Shown here one piece after another: positions 53,756 through 64,000 of a stretch of 64,000 bases of DNA; the first letter of the stretch is position 1, and each line of letters opens with the position of its first letter. The DNA is from Ectocarpus siliculosus (Eukaryota > Sar > Phaeophyceae > Ectocarpales > Ectocarpaceae), in NCBI GenBank assembly GCA_000310025.1, contig FN649744.1, forward strand, positions 1,408,504-1,472,503, written 5' to 3'. Under the pieces are notes generated by a model that worked only from the letters and a program-made list of their open reading frames with translations, did no database searches and was not told where the DNA came from. Position numbers and translations under genes: made by a program.

Positions 53756-54060
53756 TGTAATGGTATTTGACCCCTTCAGAATCAATCACCTTTGAGCTGT
53801 GTAGAACTCTCTTGTCAGACCACAGTAGCAGGTTGTTGTTGCTTTCCGTTGTTCTCTTTCTCTTGATTAACGCTTTCCAAGCCAACTCACAATATCCCAC
53901 GCACACACGATCAGGGATCGTCTGTACGCACACACTGAACAGAAGGGCACATGTCTCGGCATAAAGCCCTGATCTAGCATGACGTCACGTCTTACCATCC
54001 GACGGCGCCAAATAATCATGATCAACCACGATCACATGTCTACCTCCAAATACCATAACA
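53756..54060 (-). repeat. 3' LTR of G2
   Basis: 305 bp; contains GACGTCACGTC (CRE-like) and shares nearly all sequence with 61136-61434. Confidence 0.88.
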
Positions 54061-55032
54061 AAAGCCCTCCCTGAGTGGTCGTAGATGCAGATACAGAAGC
54101 AAACCTCGAAGGGACTCTAGTCAATCAAGAGGATTGCGGGATGGATCGAAGATGCGACAACTCACAACCCTCACCCGCACCTCTCCGTTAACCAAACCAA
54201 AGAAGCGGAACCAAGAAAGAAGAAAACAAAGAAGCCGGGGCGGCAAACTCGGCAGATAAAATCGGGAAAAGGCACATGGGTGCGAAAAATAACCAAAACA
54301 TCCGAACCGAAAAGACCATAACATAACACGAAGTAACGAAATCGTGAAGAGAAAATCACACACGATCTCGCACGAATGAACCGATCGAATACGCAATCAA
54401 GTAAGCCAGAACCTTACGGGAAGTGGGGCTACGATGCTTGCGATCGGGGTGGGGCGAGGAAAACAATCTTACTTGGACGTCAAGGCCAATCGCATGAAGA
54501 AAAATGCTAAAGAAAGTAGCAAGATGGAACACGTTGGCCGTGGCATGCAATAGAAGCACTGGCGGAACGTTGGACAATAAAATATGCAAACCACGCCATA
54601 GGGGGGGGGGGGGAGTTAAACGATGCACCAAATTTGGGTGTCACCGCAACTAATGACGAACCTAGGCCGCATTGAAAAAGAGGGAAAGGGGAGCGAAAAA
54701 CTTTCGACAACCGACCGAGAAGTGGCAAACGGGGGCGAGAAAGTACGCAACACAAAAGCAAGAGCCAGTCTCAAAGAGATTCAGAGGGTGAGCGGAAAGC
54801 ATAAAGGAGCAATAGCCAGTCTCAAAATATACGAGAGGGCGAGCTAGACACATAGAGAAGCAACAGCCAGTCTCAAAAATAGATCGAGAGGGCGAGCTAG
54901 AAACATACAGAAGCAATAGCCAGTCTCGAAAATAGATCGAGAGGGCGAGCTAGAAACATACAGACAAACATACATCAACACAAACATATACACATACATA
55001 CACATACACATAAAACAAGGGCAACAGTCCTA
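54061..55032 (-). other. 3' non-coding part of G2 with 54-bp tandem units
   Basis: No coding sequence. 54755-54963 holds four units of about 54 bp, each with AGCCAGTCTCAAA, GAGAGGGCGAGC and TAGAAACATA. The left end shares CTGAG-GTCGTAGAT-CAGATAC with the corresponding end of G1. Confidence 0.6.
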
Positions 55033-55865
55033 TCAGGCATCTATAGCCGTACCACGCGACTCGTCTACAATGCGCAAGATACCTCGCATGAAGGGACTAC
55101 TTCGGTGCAGCTGAAGGCACCAAGAACCACAAACAGCTCCCAAAGCTGTCGTGTAGCGCGAAGGGGAGAGGGTGATCTTGACAGGTCCAGGGTCATCCAG
55201 GAAGCGAACGAAGAAGACGTTTGTAGTTGGAGTATGTCCGGAGATTTTCCCTAGCCACCATAGAGCGTCTTGAGCCTTGTACCAGAAGTGTGCGCCAACA
55301 GGCAGCAAGGTGTTGCGAAAACGGCGGGCCGAAACATCGCGGGGAACATATTCGTACCCAGGCGACGAGGACCGCTCGCCTTTGGTGCGAGACAGTTCAC
55401 GTTCCGCTGCGCCAATGCGCATGCGACGATACAGACGGTTAGTCTGCCGGTGTTGGTCGGGTGTACCAGCCCAATACAGAAGAATCTGTTTTCGGGAGTG
55501 TCGGAGGTCCATTTCTCGTTCCCACGAGGGGCGCATAAGACCTTTCCAGTGGGTCTCGTACATGACTGCGATGACGCCGCCACGTCCTCGAACCGACTGG
55601 TGTCCCGTGGTTCTCTCAACCTCGAGCCTGCGGACAGGCGCCGAACCATCGTCCGCGGTAGCATGGTTCGGCGGAGACTTCGTCGTGTAGTTATTGAGAA
55701 CATACGGCGTGAGGCCTGCAGGCAAGAATCGAGGCATGTCGTCACTATCGTGTGCGTTCGCACACGGTTTGCAACGAGCGACAGAAACTCGGTGCTTGGC
55801 ATCCACTCCGGGCATATCGGAGGGAAGATCCAAGTACAGGAGCTTGTCAGCCACCGGGCTGCCAT
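55033..55865 (-). CDS. G2 integrase tail: chromodomain and Tudor-like module
   Basis: 273 residues from the Met at 55854. Residues 20-50 hold the integrase tether (HRVSVARCKPCANAHDSDDM). Residues 77-128 are a chromodomain: LEVERTTGHQSVRGRGG, VMYETHWKGLMRPSWERE, ILLYWAG. Such domains can steer integration to marked chromatin. After a basic helical stretch (RLYRRMRIGAAERELS), residues 183-250 form a compact aromatic-rich module: LLPVGAHFWYKAQDALWWLG, VFFVRFLDDPGPVKITLSP, GSWCLQLH. Its strand-turn pattern recalls Tudor/Agenet folds. The same module ends element G1. The upstream part is joined to the integrase by a frame change near 55900. Confidence 0.75.
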
Positions 55866-55914
55866 CGGGAGCCTTGTTGCAAGGACCGACTGCGAGGGTT
55901 TTAAAAGGACCTGT

Positions 55915-56840
55915 TCAATTCAAGGACAGATTCTTCTTGAGTACCTGGGAGTCAGCGTCTGCGCGGGCCTTGGAAGTGAGTTTGGCACCTTGGCGGATGG
56001 TAGCCAAACGGTTGTAGACCCGCACCCAACCACCGGTAGCGTAAACGGGTAGTTTGTGTAAGGCATCAGACAGTTTCGAGTTCCGCCTTTCCATACGGGA
56101 AACTGTGAGTGCGTGTTGTTCACGCACTAGCACGTAGGAGCGCCGTTGCCGATCGGCGGCAAGTTTGCAATACTCGAGCTGATCGCGGGCAAGCGACTGG
56201 TGACCACGAGCGTAAATGTTGTCAAAAACGGTCAGTGGAAACCTGGGAAGGCGCGCCATATGCACCTCATTGGGCGCCAATCCTGTGGCAGCGCTAACGG
56301 AGTTGTTGTACGCGAATTCAACATGAGGGAGATGAATGTCCCAATCATCTTGTCGTTCGTTGACAACCATAGCCAGCATCTGGGCCATGGTGTGGTTCAC
56401 GCGCTCAACTCCTCCGTTGCCGCTAGGGTGGTACGCGCTCGTTGTAATTTTTCGGACGCGTAGCAATTTTAGGATGGCAACCGAAAGTTTGGAGCAAAAC
56501 TGCAATCCGTTGTCAGAAAGAATGCTGAGGGGCATCCCCAAACAGGCATGTATTTATTGACAAGGACGTCAGCTGTACCTTCAGCTGTGAACTCGGCGTC
56601 AGTCACGGCGTACATATTGGCTCTCCGACTGAAACGGTCAGTGAATAGCAAAATATACGAGAAACCTCGCGGAGTTGTGGGAAGCGGACCAAAGTAGTCG
56701 ACGCTAATCGCGATCCCTGGTGCCGAAGGCAGAGGGATCGCGAGGATCGGCCAGCGAGTAGCTGGCGCGCAGTTTTGCGGGCCTGACATTTCAAACATCA
56801 CCGAATCCACCAACGAGTACTGATACTCATCCCAATCCAC
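55915..56840 (-). pseudogene. G2 integrase catalytic core
   Basis: Core motifs in order: AISVDYFGPLPTTPRG, LLFTDRFSRRANMYAV (first Asp), then after a one-base shift near 56540 LSILSDNGLQFCSK (second Asp) and YHPSGNGGVERVNHTMAQML (Glu). Downstream: QDDWDIHLPHVEFAYNN and GLAPNEVHMARLPRFPL. A single break separates the two halves. Confidence 0.75.
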
Positions 56841-58156
56841 CAGTAAAACCTCTCAAGCAAGCTAAGCGTGCGAGCGGTACCAAGGTGGCAGAGGGCGTTG
56901 GCATCACAAGCTTGCATGACCCAAGGTCGCATTAACATGGGCACGTAAATACGAGTGGGTTCGTCATTCAACAGACGTGCAGCTCGTCCTCCGGGACGGT
57001 CAGAAGAGATCGGGGGCTTGGTATTTTTTCGTACCAAGAGGCAAAGGCCATCGTCAGTGACGAGGCGTCCTTTATCTGCAAGCTCTCGAATATCCTCCAA
57101 CGATGGTCTATGCCTGGAGTGATATGACACTCCGGCAAAGAAATCGACAGGTAGACTCTGAGGGCGTTTGAGGATAATGTAGCGGATGGTGGCTTCACAC
57201 ACCGGCTCTTTCTGCTGTTCCCGCGCCCAATCGGCACGCGTGTAGCGTTCGACGGACTCACGGAATTCTAACTCTGCAGGATTGAGGACCATGGAATCCA
57301 CTGCGGGCGCTGTCTTACGAGATGCAGCAGCCGGTTGTGAGGACCCGCAGGTGCGTCGGTAACCGTCTCCGGCGGCGCTATGGGCACCGTTGGGACAGGT
57401 TCGACAGCCTACAGGCGTGGTGCCAGCTGGCGTCACTCGTGTTTGACGACGAGAAGCGCCTGCAGCGGCAGCTGCACGCGGAGCGTGTGGGGGGATCGAC
57501 AAATCAGGACCGAAACCGTAGTTTACATCGGGTAGAGGCTGACCCGCAGCAGCCGCGGTTCTGCGACGCGTACGAGTAGAGATTAGTTCCGACAGATCAA
57601 TGCGATGCGGTTGCAACCGAGAGGTCGAAGGCGGCGGCAATGAGTCGGCGGCATCCAAACGATCAGAGTGGGAGCCGGCGTCGACAGTTGCTGTCGCAGG
57701 AGACAAGACAGGGGGCAACCGAGAGTTATCGTCGGCGGTCTGTGTGTCTTGGATAGGGAGCGCAAATTCAGCTGTATCCGTGTGGGGTCGCGCGTATGGT
57801 CCGTAAACCGTGGCGGTGTCCCTATACAATGGTCTCATCGGAGACACAACAGGAGAAGCTGAAGATCGGAGTGCCGGCACAGCGCCCTGTTTTTTGTGGG
57901 TTGCAGCGGAAATAACCTCAGGCACAGCAAATACGGAGTGTTCGGTGCAAGACAATGCACGATCGTCCGCAAGGTGTCGCAAAGGTCCTCGCGCATTGAC
58001 GTACGGAAAAGCACGAGCGACGAATTCTCCTGCAGGAGCATCAAGGTCGTCAATCCTCATTCGAGGCCCGTGTTTGCGAAAATCCGCAAAATCATCGGAA
58101 GCGAGCGGTAGCCCACCCAAAGGGACGTTCTCGCTCGGGGGCGCCAGCCCACCCAA
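56798..58156 (-). CDS. G2 linker and integrase zinc-binding domain
   Basis: An intact 452-residue frame. The first 300 residues are an Ala/Pro/Arg/Thr-rich linker rich in RP and TP pairs, unlike other gypsy elements. It is followed by YTRADWAREQQKEPVCEATI, a helical region, and YVPMLMRPWVMQACDANALC, HLGTARTLSLLERFYWWIG, the first half of the HHCC zinc finger. Confidence 0.7.
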   Translation of the reverse strand: MGGLAPPSENVPLGGLPLASDDFADFRKHGPRMRIDDLDAPAGEFVARAFPYVNARGPLRHLADDRALSCTEHSVFAVPEVISAATHKKQGAVPALRSSASPVVSPMRPLYRDTATVYGPYARPHTDTAEFALPIQDTQTADDNSRLPPVLSPATATVDAGSHSDRLDAADSLPPPSTSRLQPHRIDLSELISTRTRRRTAAAAGQPLPDVNYGFGPDLSIPPHAPRAAAAAGASRRQTRVTPAGTTPVGCRTCPNGAHSAAGDGYRRTCGSSQPAAASRKTAPAVDSMVLNPAELEFRESVERYTRADWAREQQKEPVCEATIRYIILKRPQSLPVDFFAGVSYHSRHRPSLEDIRELADKGRLVTDDGLCLLVRKNTKPPISSDRPGGRAARLLNDEPTRIYVPMLMRPWVMQACDANALCHLGTARTLSLLERFYWWIGMSISTRWWIR

Positions 58157-58177
58157 ACCAACGCCAAGCGTGGTTTG

Positions 58178-59951
58178 TCAGGGTGATGCGTGACCTGTCG
58201 CTCGGATCAGATACACACCAACGTCTTCTGGGGACGTCAAACTACTGTTACCGTTGATGTCGGCGGCAGTAGGCTCAATCGGCAGACGAGACAGCATGTC
58301 AGCATTTCCGTTGGAGGCACCTCGTCGGTACTCCAACGTGTAGCTGTATGCTTCAAGGAACTCAATCCAGTGTTGGACGCGTGGGTTGTGCTCGCTAATT
58401 TTAGACAAACTTTCCAGCGCCTTTTTTGTCGGAATAGATGCGGAAGTGTATGCCACGAAGGTATTCGCGGAGACGCTTGATCGCCCATACAACGGCTCCT
58501 GCTTCGAGATCGAGAGCGGCCCAGTTGCGTTCAGCGTCGAGCGTGGCTCTGCTGATGATAACGATCGGCCGTACCGAGCCGTCTTTCTGCTCTTGCTCCA
58601 GCGCGGCGCCGAGACCGTCCGAGCTGGCGTCACAGTAAAGACGTAAAGGGCGTGTACCGTCCGCGATAGCGTCCCAATCAGGAAACACTAAAATGGGCGG
58701 TTTCGCGAGCTCAGTCAGTAGGCTGCGAACAGTTGTTTCCATGTCGCTCGTGAAAGCGAAGGGAACACCTTTTTTTAGCAAGTGCGTAATGGACTTCACA
58801 CGCTTGGCCATGTCTCTGAGGAAACGTCGGTAGTAGCTCAGACCACCCATGAGTGACCTGAGTTGCTTGACGGTCGTAGGCATGGGCATACCTGCCAGGG
58901 CGGCTACTTTACGGGCGTTGGGGAGGACACCTTTCGAAGATATGGTGTGCCCCAAGAAGTCGGCCTTGGTGGTACCGATGGTGGCTTTCGAGGGAGAAAG
59001 TTTGAGATCGTAGTTTCTCAACCGTTCGAAGAGCGTGCGCATATTACGGACATGCTGCGGCGGGCCTTCGTCAAAAACAACGACGTCATCGAGGTATGCC
59101 TCGACTCCATCGAGTCCTTTGATTACTTCGTTAACCACTTTTACAAAGTGGCCTGCGGATTGGCTAGCACCCATCGGCATGCGTAGCCATTCGAACAAAC
59201 GAGTGGGGGTCGCAAAGGCCGTAAAGGGGATAGTGTCCTTGTGGGCAGTGATCTGGTGGAAGGAACCCATAAAATCGAATAGCGAGAAAACCGAACCTCT
59301 GTTGAGCTTCGTTAGAATCTCGTCGACTCGGGGAATGGGAAGTTGACCAAAGCTGCTGATATGGTTCAACTTTCTGTACTTAACCGTGATGCGTATTCCA
59401 CCAGACTTCTTTGGTAAAACCACGATGGGGCTGGAATAAGGAGAGGTCGAGTGCTGAATTAGGTCCAAAATGACATCGACTTGCTTTGCAACCAAAGGAT
59501 TCATACGGTACGGTTTGGACGTCACAGGGGGGCAATCCGGAGGTACTTTAATCTCAAACGGCATCAGGGAACAGAACCCTAAATCCGTCGAGGATGTGGA
59601 AAACACGTCTTGGAAATCATGCAAAAGATCACCAAGTTCTGTGATGCCCTCTGGTGGCCAACCAGAACCGTGTAAATCAAACTTAACCAACTTCAGGTGA
59701 GGCGGCAAGCGATTCCACAATGACTCAAAGCTAGCTCTCCGATCAGCGCTCAACCGCTCCATCACATGCTGTGGTGGCGGCGAGGGCGAAGTGTGAGCGG
59801 GGGCAAGGGCCGCAGGGGATGATTTCCCTGGGTCCGGCACAGGAGGATCGGTGGATCGTAGGTTGTGCACGAAGGGATCGTGGCAACGCACCTGCGGATC
59901 GACGTTCCTGTCCGCGTTATCCTCGGTAGAACCCAAAATAGGTCCAGGCAC
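58178..59951 (-). CDS. G2 reverse transcriptase and RNase H
   Basis: 58401-59951 is an intact 516-residue frame. RT motifs: VLPKKSGGIRITVKYRKLN, FSLFDFMGSFHQITAHKD, LFEWLRMPMGASQSAGHF and catalytic AYLDDVVVFDE, then LGHTISSKGVLPNARKVAAL. RNase H: LRLYCDASSDGLGAALEQE, SRATLDAERNWAALDLEAG. The frame then shifts near 58410 and continues to 58178 with ISEHNPRVQHWIEFLEAYSY and ADMLSRLPI, the end of RNase H. Confidence 0.85.
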
Positions 59952-60283
59952 CGAACATGAAGTATCAGCTTCGTCACAACACTGTTGTTCAAAATGCTCG
60001 GGACGCGCATCAGCGGGGCGGCAGCAGTACCGAGCAAGTCTCGTGGCTCAAGTTCTGCAGCACCCGCGAGCGGCACAAACCGACGTCCGTCGGAGACAAA
60101 GATTTCTTCGTTCGACGAAACATCATGCAACATGTCGACAAGGTATTGAGCGGTCAGAGCCGGTGTACCGTTGGAACGTACGAAGTTGACCTCAATCATT
60201 TGGTAGTCGTCTGACAATGAGGTACCCGTTGGCCCTGCATAACGTAGCTGGAATCGGTCCGCCGGGGCTGTGAAATCGGGCAC
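59762..60283 (-). CDS. G2 unknown domain between protease and RT
   Basis: Encodes FQLRYAGPTGTSLSDD, VNFVRSNGTPALTA, IFVSDGRRFVPLAG and AELEPRDLLG, the same 90-residue domain as in G1. No known family comes to mind. The end of this frame overlaps the RT frame. Confidence 0.6.
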   Translation of the reverse strand: MPDFTAPADRFQLRYAGPTGTSLSDDYQMIEVNFVRSNGTPALTAQYLVDMLHDVSSNEEIFVSDGRRFVPLAGAAELEPRDLLGTAAAPLMRVPSILNNSVVTKLILHVRCLDLFWVLPRITRTGTSIRRCVATIPSCTTYDPPILLCRTQGNHPLRPLPPLTLRPRRHHSM

Positions 60284-60322
60284 ATACGCGACCGCACCAG
60301 AATCATCCTGGTGGGCAAGCGT

Positions 60323-61134
60323 TTATTCACCAAAAACGCGATTGTCCAGTGGCCTCGGAGGCAACATACGGTATGTGCGAGTGTTAAATCGCATGAAACT
60401 ATCGCGTCCCAATAGGATGGGAAACTGCATGGTGTTTGCAGGGACGATGTGCGCCCAAACGGCAAGAGAAGCCGAAGGCGTATCACCGTGGAAAAATTGC
60501 ACACTCAGACGGACTGTATCAGACGTCTGAAGAGACTCGGATTTACCAAAACCTCCCCAAGAACGTGCGTTACCGTGCGAGATGCCTCTGAGATGGCTCT
60601 CATGGCTTTGAGGGTACCGACCGCGTTGCTGTTGATGAACGTGGCCGGTGATCCTGAATCGAGCAGAGCGGCGCAACCATATTGTGATTTGGCTGGCCCA
60701 GCGTGGATTTTGACTCGAGTCGTAAATGAAGCGTCGTCAACTGTAACAACACCACCTACGAGGCAAGGACCATGCTCAGCGAGCAACGGTACACGATCTT
60801 CCTCATTATACTCAGCGGACGTAACCGCGAGAACTTCAGCACTGTGATCCCTTGGAACATGCGCTGATTTTATGCGGTAACCTGACGACGGGGCGGCCTC
60901 CGCGGCGGCAGCCGTCGAAATACGCTCTTGCGTTTCAGGGCTAACCTCATGTATTGTATTCCGGAGCTGAGCGTCGGACGAAACTTGTGGTGGAAGTGTC
61001 GGCGTCGGCGCGTGGTCTCGGAGTAGGTCTCGAACAAACTGCAGGCTTTTGCCCAGCAGATTGGAGCCCCGCCATAAAGAGGGTTGGATTGCAGCAGGAT
61101 CATCCGCGCGATGTCCAATGCCCCGACGACGCCA
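60323..61134 (-). pseudogene. G2 NADAR remnant fused in frame to protease
   Basis: Directly after the PBS, residues GIGHRADDPAAIQPSLW, RGSNLLGKSLQFVRDLLRD (61015-61122) match the last 35 residues of the G1 NADAR domain. The same frame runs on through NTIHEVSPETQERIS to the protease turn CAALLDSGSPATFIN. A frame change near 60600 leads to FGKSESLQTSDTVRLSVQFF and FPILLGRDSFMRFN. So NADAR and protease belong to one polyprotein here, and about 120 residues of NADAR plus any leader have been deleted up to the PBS. Confidence 0.75.
61115..61134 (-). promoter_or_regulatory. Primer-binding site of G2
   Basis: Minus-sense TGGCGTCGTCGGGGCATTGG begins one base inside the LTR and matches the G1 site at most positions, supporting use of the same tRNA. 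Confidence 0.65.
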
Positions 61135-61135
61135 G

Positions 61136-61434
61136 TGTAATGGTGTTTGACCCCTTCCTTCAGAATCAATCACCTTTGAGCTGTGTGAAACTCCACAGTA
61201 GCAGGTTGTTGTTGCTTTCCGTTGTTTTCTTTCTCTTGATTAACGCTTTCCAAGCCAACTCACAATATCCCACGCACACACGAATCAGGGATCGTCTGTA
61301 CGCACACACTGAATAGAAGGGCACATATCTCGGCATAAAGCCCTGATCTAGCATGACGTCACGTCTTACCATCCGACGGCGCCAAATAATCATGATCAAC
61401 CACGATCACATGTCTACCTCCAAATACCATAACA
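61136..61434 (-). repeat. 5' LTR of G2
   Basis: 299 bp, partner of 53756-54060, followed by the ATTA duplication. Confidence 0.88.
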
Positions 61435-61694
61435 ATTATATATATCCCAACAACAGCAGTAGTAGTAGTAGAAGCAAGTGAGGAATGTAGCTCGTGTTGT
61501 AGGAACGTATGGTGACTGGGAAAACGAAGGAAATGATCAGTAGCTTCTCCTTTGTCTGAGGTTTTCGGGTTTTCTGACCGCAAGCCGCGGGATTGGTCGT
61601 GTCGGCCTCACTCATTTCAATGGAACCTAACGTATTCCACGACAAAAAAAAATCATGGAGACCCCGTCATTTTGTGACGGACAACCGTAGTATT

Positions 61695-61995
61695 CTCCGC
61701 GGTGTTCTTCGACGGTGCACCACCGCCAAGGCCGCGGTTCGAGCGATTTTTGTCACGAGGTAGAATAAACCGCACCGTCAAAAAAACGTGCGACGGTGAA
61801 CCGCATCGCACCGTACCGTCAAACTTCGAGATGAAAAAAAACGCACCTTGCCGCACCGTCGAATTTGGAGATGATAAAAACCGCACCGCACCGCACCGTC
61901 AAATATCGAGATGAAAAAAACTGCACCGCACCGCACCGTGACCTTGTCAAGATACAAAAAAGCCGCACCGCGGTGCGGTTCCACACCGTCAACAT
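61695..61995. repeat. GCGGT-rich repeat (repeat C), copy 3
   Basis: About five units of roughly 42 bp, each with CCGCACCGCACCGTCAAA, TTCGAGATGAAAAAA or a close variant; a partial palindrome CCGCACCGCGGTGCGG closes it. Confidence 0.65.
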
Positions 61996-62295
61996 CCCTG
62001 ATACTTTTTTCCTGACCTCTTGGCGCACTTGTCGGCCCGCCTCTCTCTCGAGCCCTCTCTGAGAGATCGATCGATGTGATCAAGTGATCCCGCAGCAAAC
62101 CACGTCCATTCCGCTTCGGATTACGTAGTATGTGCATACATCCATACATTCCTATCAAACGAAAACGACTTTAAAAGTCTCGCACTCTCGATCAATCCAT
62201 CGACTGGAACCTAACACTCCCTTCCGCGACTCTCTCGATGTGCCACATGAGTGTTTGTATCCTTTGTTGCGCACCCCTCTTTGCAAGTACCGAAA

Positions 62296-62428
62296 GTAAG
62301 GATGCGAGAGAACGCACGGGGGAGCGATTCGATTCTTAAATGATTTGTTGGCTTGTTTTTGTCCCACCCCCGTGCGATATCAGCGGTACGTGCGATATCA
62401 CCGAACCGTGCGTCTCTCGCATCCTTAC
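62296..62428. repeat. 133-bp element with 23-bp inverted ends
   Basis: GTAAGGATGCGAGAGAACGC at the left pairs with GCGTCTCTCGCATCCTTAC at the right with one unpaired base. Short MITE-like structure; no target duplication recognised. Confidence 0.5.
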
Positions 62429-63231
62429 GGTAAAAGTTCACTATCCGAACTCGGTTGGACAGATCAGGGTAGTAGGTGTACTCAGGGCCGTTTTTGCCTG
62501 CGGTGGGCTGCAGAACTCTCGACACAAGAGAGAGAGAGCGAGAGAGAGCGAGAGAGAGCGAGCCTGCAAAACAGAATCAACCAGTCATCATTGATATACC
62601 TCGGAAATGAACGCCAGAACGCTGAAAATCTGCAGTTTATGTACAGATTGATGCTTGACGTGGAATCGGCCGGCGGTGGCCTATCGCGCGTAGATAATTG
62701 TGTAGATATGCCAGCGGGGTCGTGTATGTGTGCGTCTCGAAGTTGCTTGCGATCAAAGTGTGTTTCTTAGGCCTTCGTGGGCTGGGAACAGCAGGGCATC
62801 CGAACACTGAAACAGGCGGGCGGGCGCATCATCGCAGGATCACAATCCCCTTCCATCTTATCTCTCTCTCTCTCAATTGACTGCAATTCCCTCATAAGCA
62901 CAATATTCCAACCATAAACCAACACTCTCTCACTTCCATTCTCCATATTATACACAGTTCATGGTTCATTACCTCATTTGACGATATCTCAACCAGAACT
63001 AACACATTCTCAAGTCCATTCCATGACGCCTCAACATACATACTGTGATTAAACTACCCCAAGTCTTCTTACACTCACTAAAACTAGGGTTGACTTATTG
63101 CACGACAATACAGCATCGGTTTCGTTGTACTTGTATTGCATGTCTCCTTGTCCGCGCGGTGCAGTGTGTCCGATGGATGGACTCGATAAATCGACAGTTG
63201 AGGCGACCAAGAAGGTGGCGATGAAAAATAA

Positions 63232-63527
63232 TCAATAGTTGCGGTCCATGAAGAAAATGATGGCTGGGCGTGGGGCGCACCTCTTTTCGAAAGCGTCGAA
63301 ACGTGTTTCTGCTCTATCTTGCTCAGTTCCGAGTTCCACATGACGTGGTAGCCAAAAGGTGTACACCGCGCGTTTCTGGTCGACAGAAGTGCCGCCAAGA
63401 CCTTTCTTTGGAGTGATGTCGTCATCACCTATCCACCCATGGAATTCCACCGACGACGCGATTTTGACGGCAACGAAACTGACGTGTGAGTATGTGTACC
63501 CACTGCACACTGCTGCGGGCTTGCGGT
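63232..63527 (-). CDS. Candidate terminal exon, unknown protein
   Basis: After a plausible acceptor (CGACTACAG) the minus strand reads VDRKPAAVCSGYTYSHVSFV, VEFHGWIGDDDITPKKGLGG, YTFWLPRHVELGTEQDRAET and RPAIIFFMDRNY, then a stop at 63232. Composition and absence of repeats suggest real coding sequence of about 98 codons, but I recognise no domain and no upstream exon. Confidence 0.35.
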
Positions 63528-64000
63528 CCACCTGTAGTCGAACTAAGGCGCCATGAGCATGCAGTAACAAAAATTGAATAGCCTCGATCGACGTTCAAAT
63601 AATCGGGATGATGTGAACAGCTCGGAGGAATTCTGCACGTGACACTCATGCAGGGAACTGCTACATGAATGCGTACAATCCCACCAGGTGCCGCGGACTA
63701 CTGTACTCCTTTTCCTGTGCTGCCCGTGTGCACTGAAATAAAACTGAGTGTTACCGAAGTATTTAACGAGACAACGCTGTCTTTCCAATTCCGCCCAGGG
63801 TTCCCACACAAACAAAAAACGCGCACGTTTAGCCAACAAAAAATATTCACCACGAAAAAATGCCTCAAATTCGATGACACAAAACCCGACCACCACACCC
63901 AGACCTCACCCGTACCTCGACCAACAGTACTAAAAAGTATGCATGCACACAGCAGTAGTTTATTGCTTACTGCTATATCCAAACAGCGTAAGCACGGACA

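Larger units (their letters stand above)
53756..61434 (-). mobile_element. Ty3/gypsy-like LTR retrotransposon with NADAR remnant (element G2)
   Basis: LTRs at 53756-54060 (305 bp) and 61136-61434 (299 bp) start TGTAATGGT and end ACCATAACA; they differ by a few small indels. ATTA flanks both ends. Minus-sense order: PBS, truncated NADAR fused to protease, unknown domain, RT, RNase H, long linker, integrase, chromodomain, Tudor-like module, a 960-bp 3' non-coding part, and polypurine AGGGAGGGCTTT. It is better preserved than G1, with long intact frames. Confidence 0.88.
61996..64000. other. Right end of window, mostly gene-free
   Basis: Contains a small inverted-repeat element (62296-62428), a GA-rich microsatellite (62525-62565) and one coding-like block (63232-63527). 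Otherwise no feature seen. Confidence 0.35.

Overview
This is a piece of an intron-rich nuclear genome from a eukaryote. The best guess is a photosynthetic stramenopile, probably a brown alga. The reasons are GC-rich coding exons with short GT-AG introns, a secreted Ser/Thr/Pro-rich protein carrying a discoidin-like domain of the type seen beside algal-polysaccharide enzymes, TTAGGG-like interstitial repeats and a very high load of retroelements. No single marker gene fixes the species.

Host genes. 0.2-1.1 kb: the 3' exon of a lipin-type phosphatidate phosphatase (+). 5.2-8.9 kb: a TIM23-type mitochondrial import channel gene (-), five exons reconstructed, first exon not found. 11-12.5 kb: fragments of an unrecognised multi-exon gene (+). 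13.2-13.9 kb: the last two exons of a UAP56/SUB2 DEAD-box RNA helicase (+), with no upstream exons visible. 26.0-29.4 kb: a complete four-exon gene (-) for a 637-residue secreted, probably GPI-anchored protein with a discoidin/CBM-like domain between two related cysteine-rich domains. Single exon-like islands of unknown identity lie near 2.7, 42.3 and 63.3 kb.

Mobile elements fill most of the rest. 16.2-17.5 kb: a TIR element with TAA target duplications, nested in another repeat. 17.8-22.2 kb: two copies of an APE-type LINE arranged head to head as a 795-bp-arm inverted repeat. Poly(C)-tailed retroposon-like repeats recur eight times. 30.2-33.9 kb: a very young gag-only LTR element (identical 237-bp LTRs, 5-bp target duplication) holding a 66-bp minisatellite. 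38.2-41.4 kb: a pogo/Tigger-type transposase in several exons. 45.0-53.0 and 53.8-61.4 kb: two divergent Ty3/gypsy-like elements, both on the minus strand.

The most striking feature is in these two gypsy-like elements. Where gag is expected, the first carries a well-preserved NADAR domain (YbiA family, linked to ADP-ribose and guanosine ADP-ribosylation chemistry). The second keeps the last part of the same domain fused in frame to its protease, the rest having been deleted right after the primer-binding site. Since the two families are far apart in their RT sequences, NADAR looks like a long-held part of this lineage. Both also end in a chromodomain region followed by a shared Tudor-like module.
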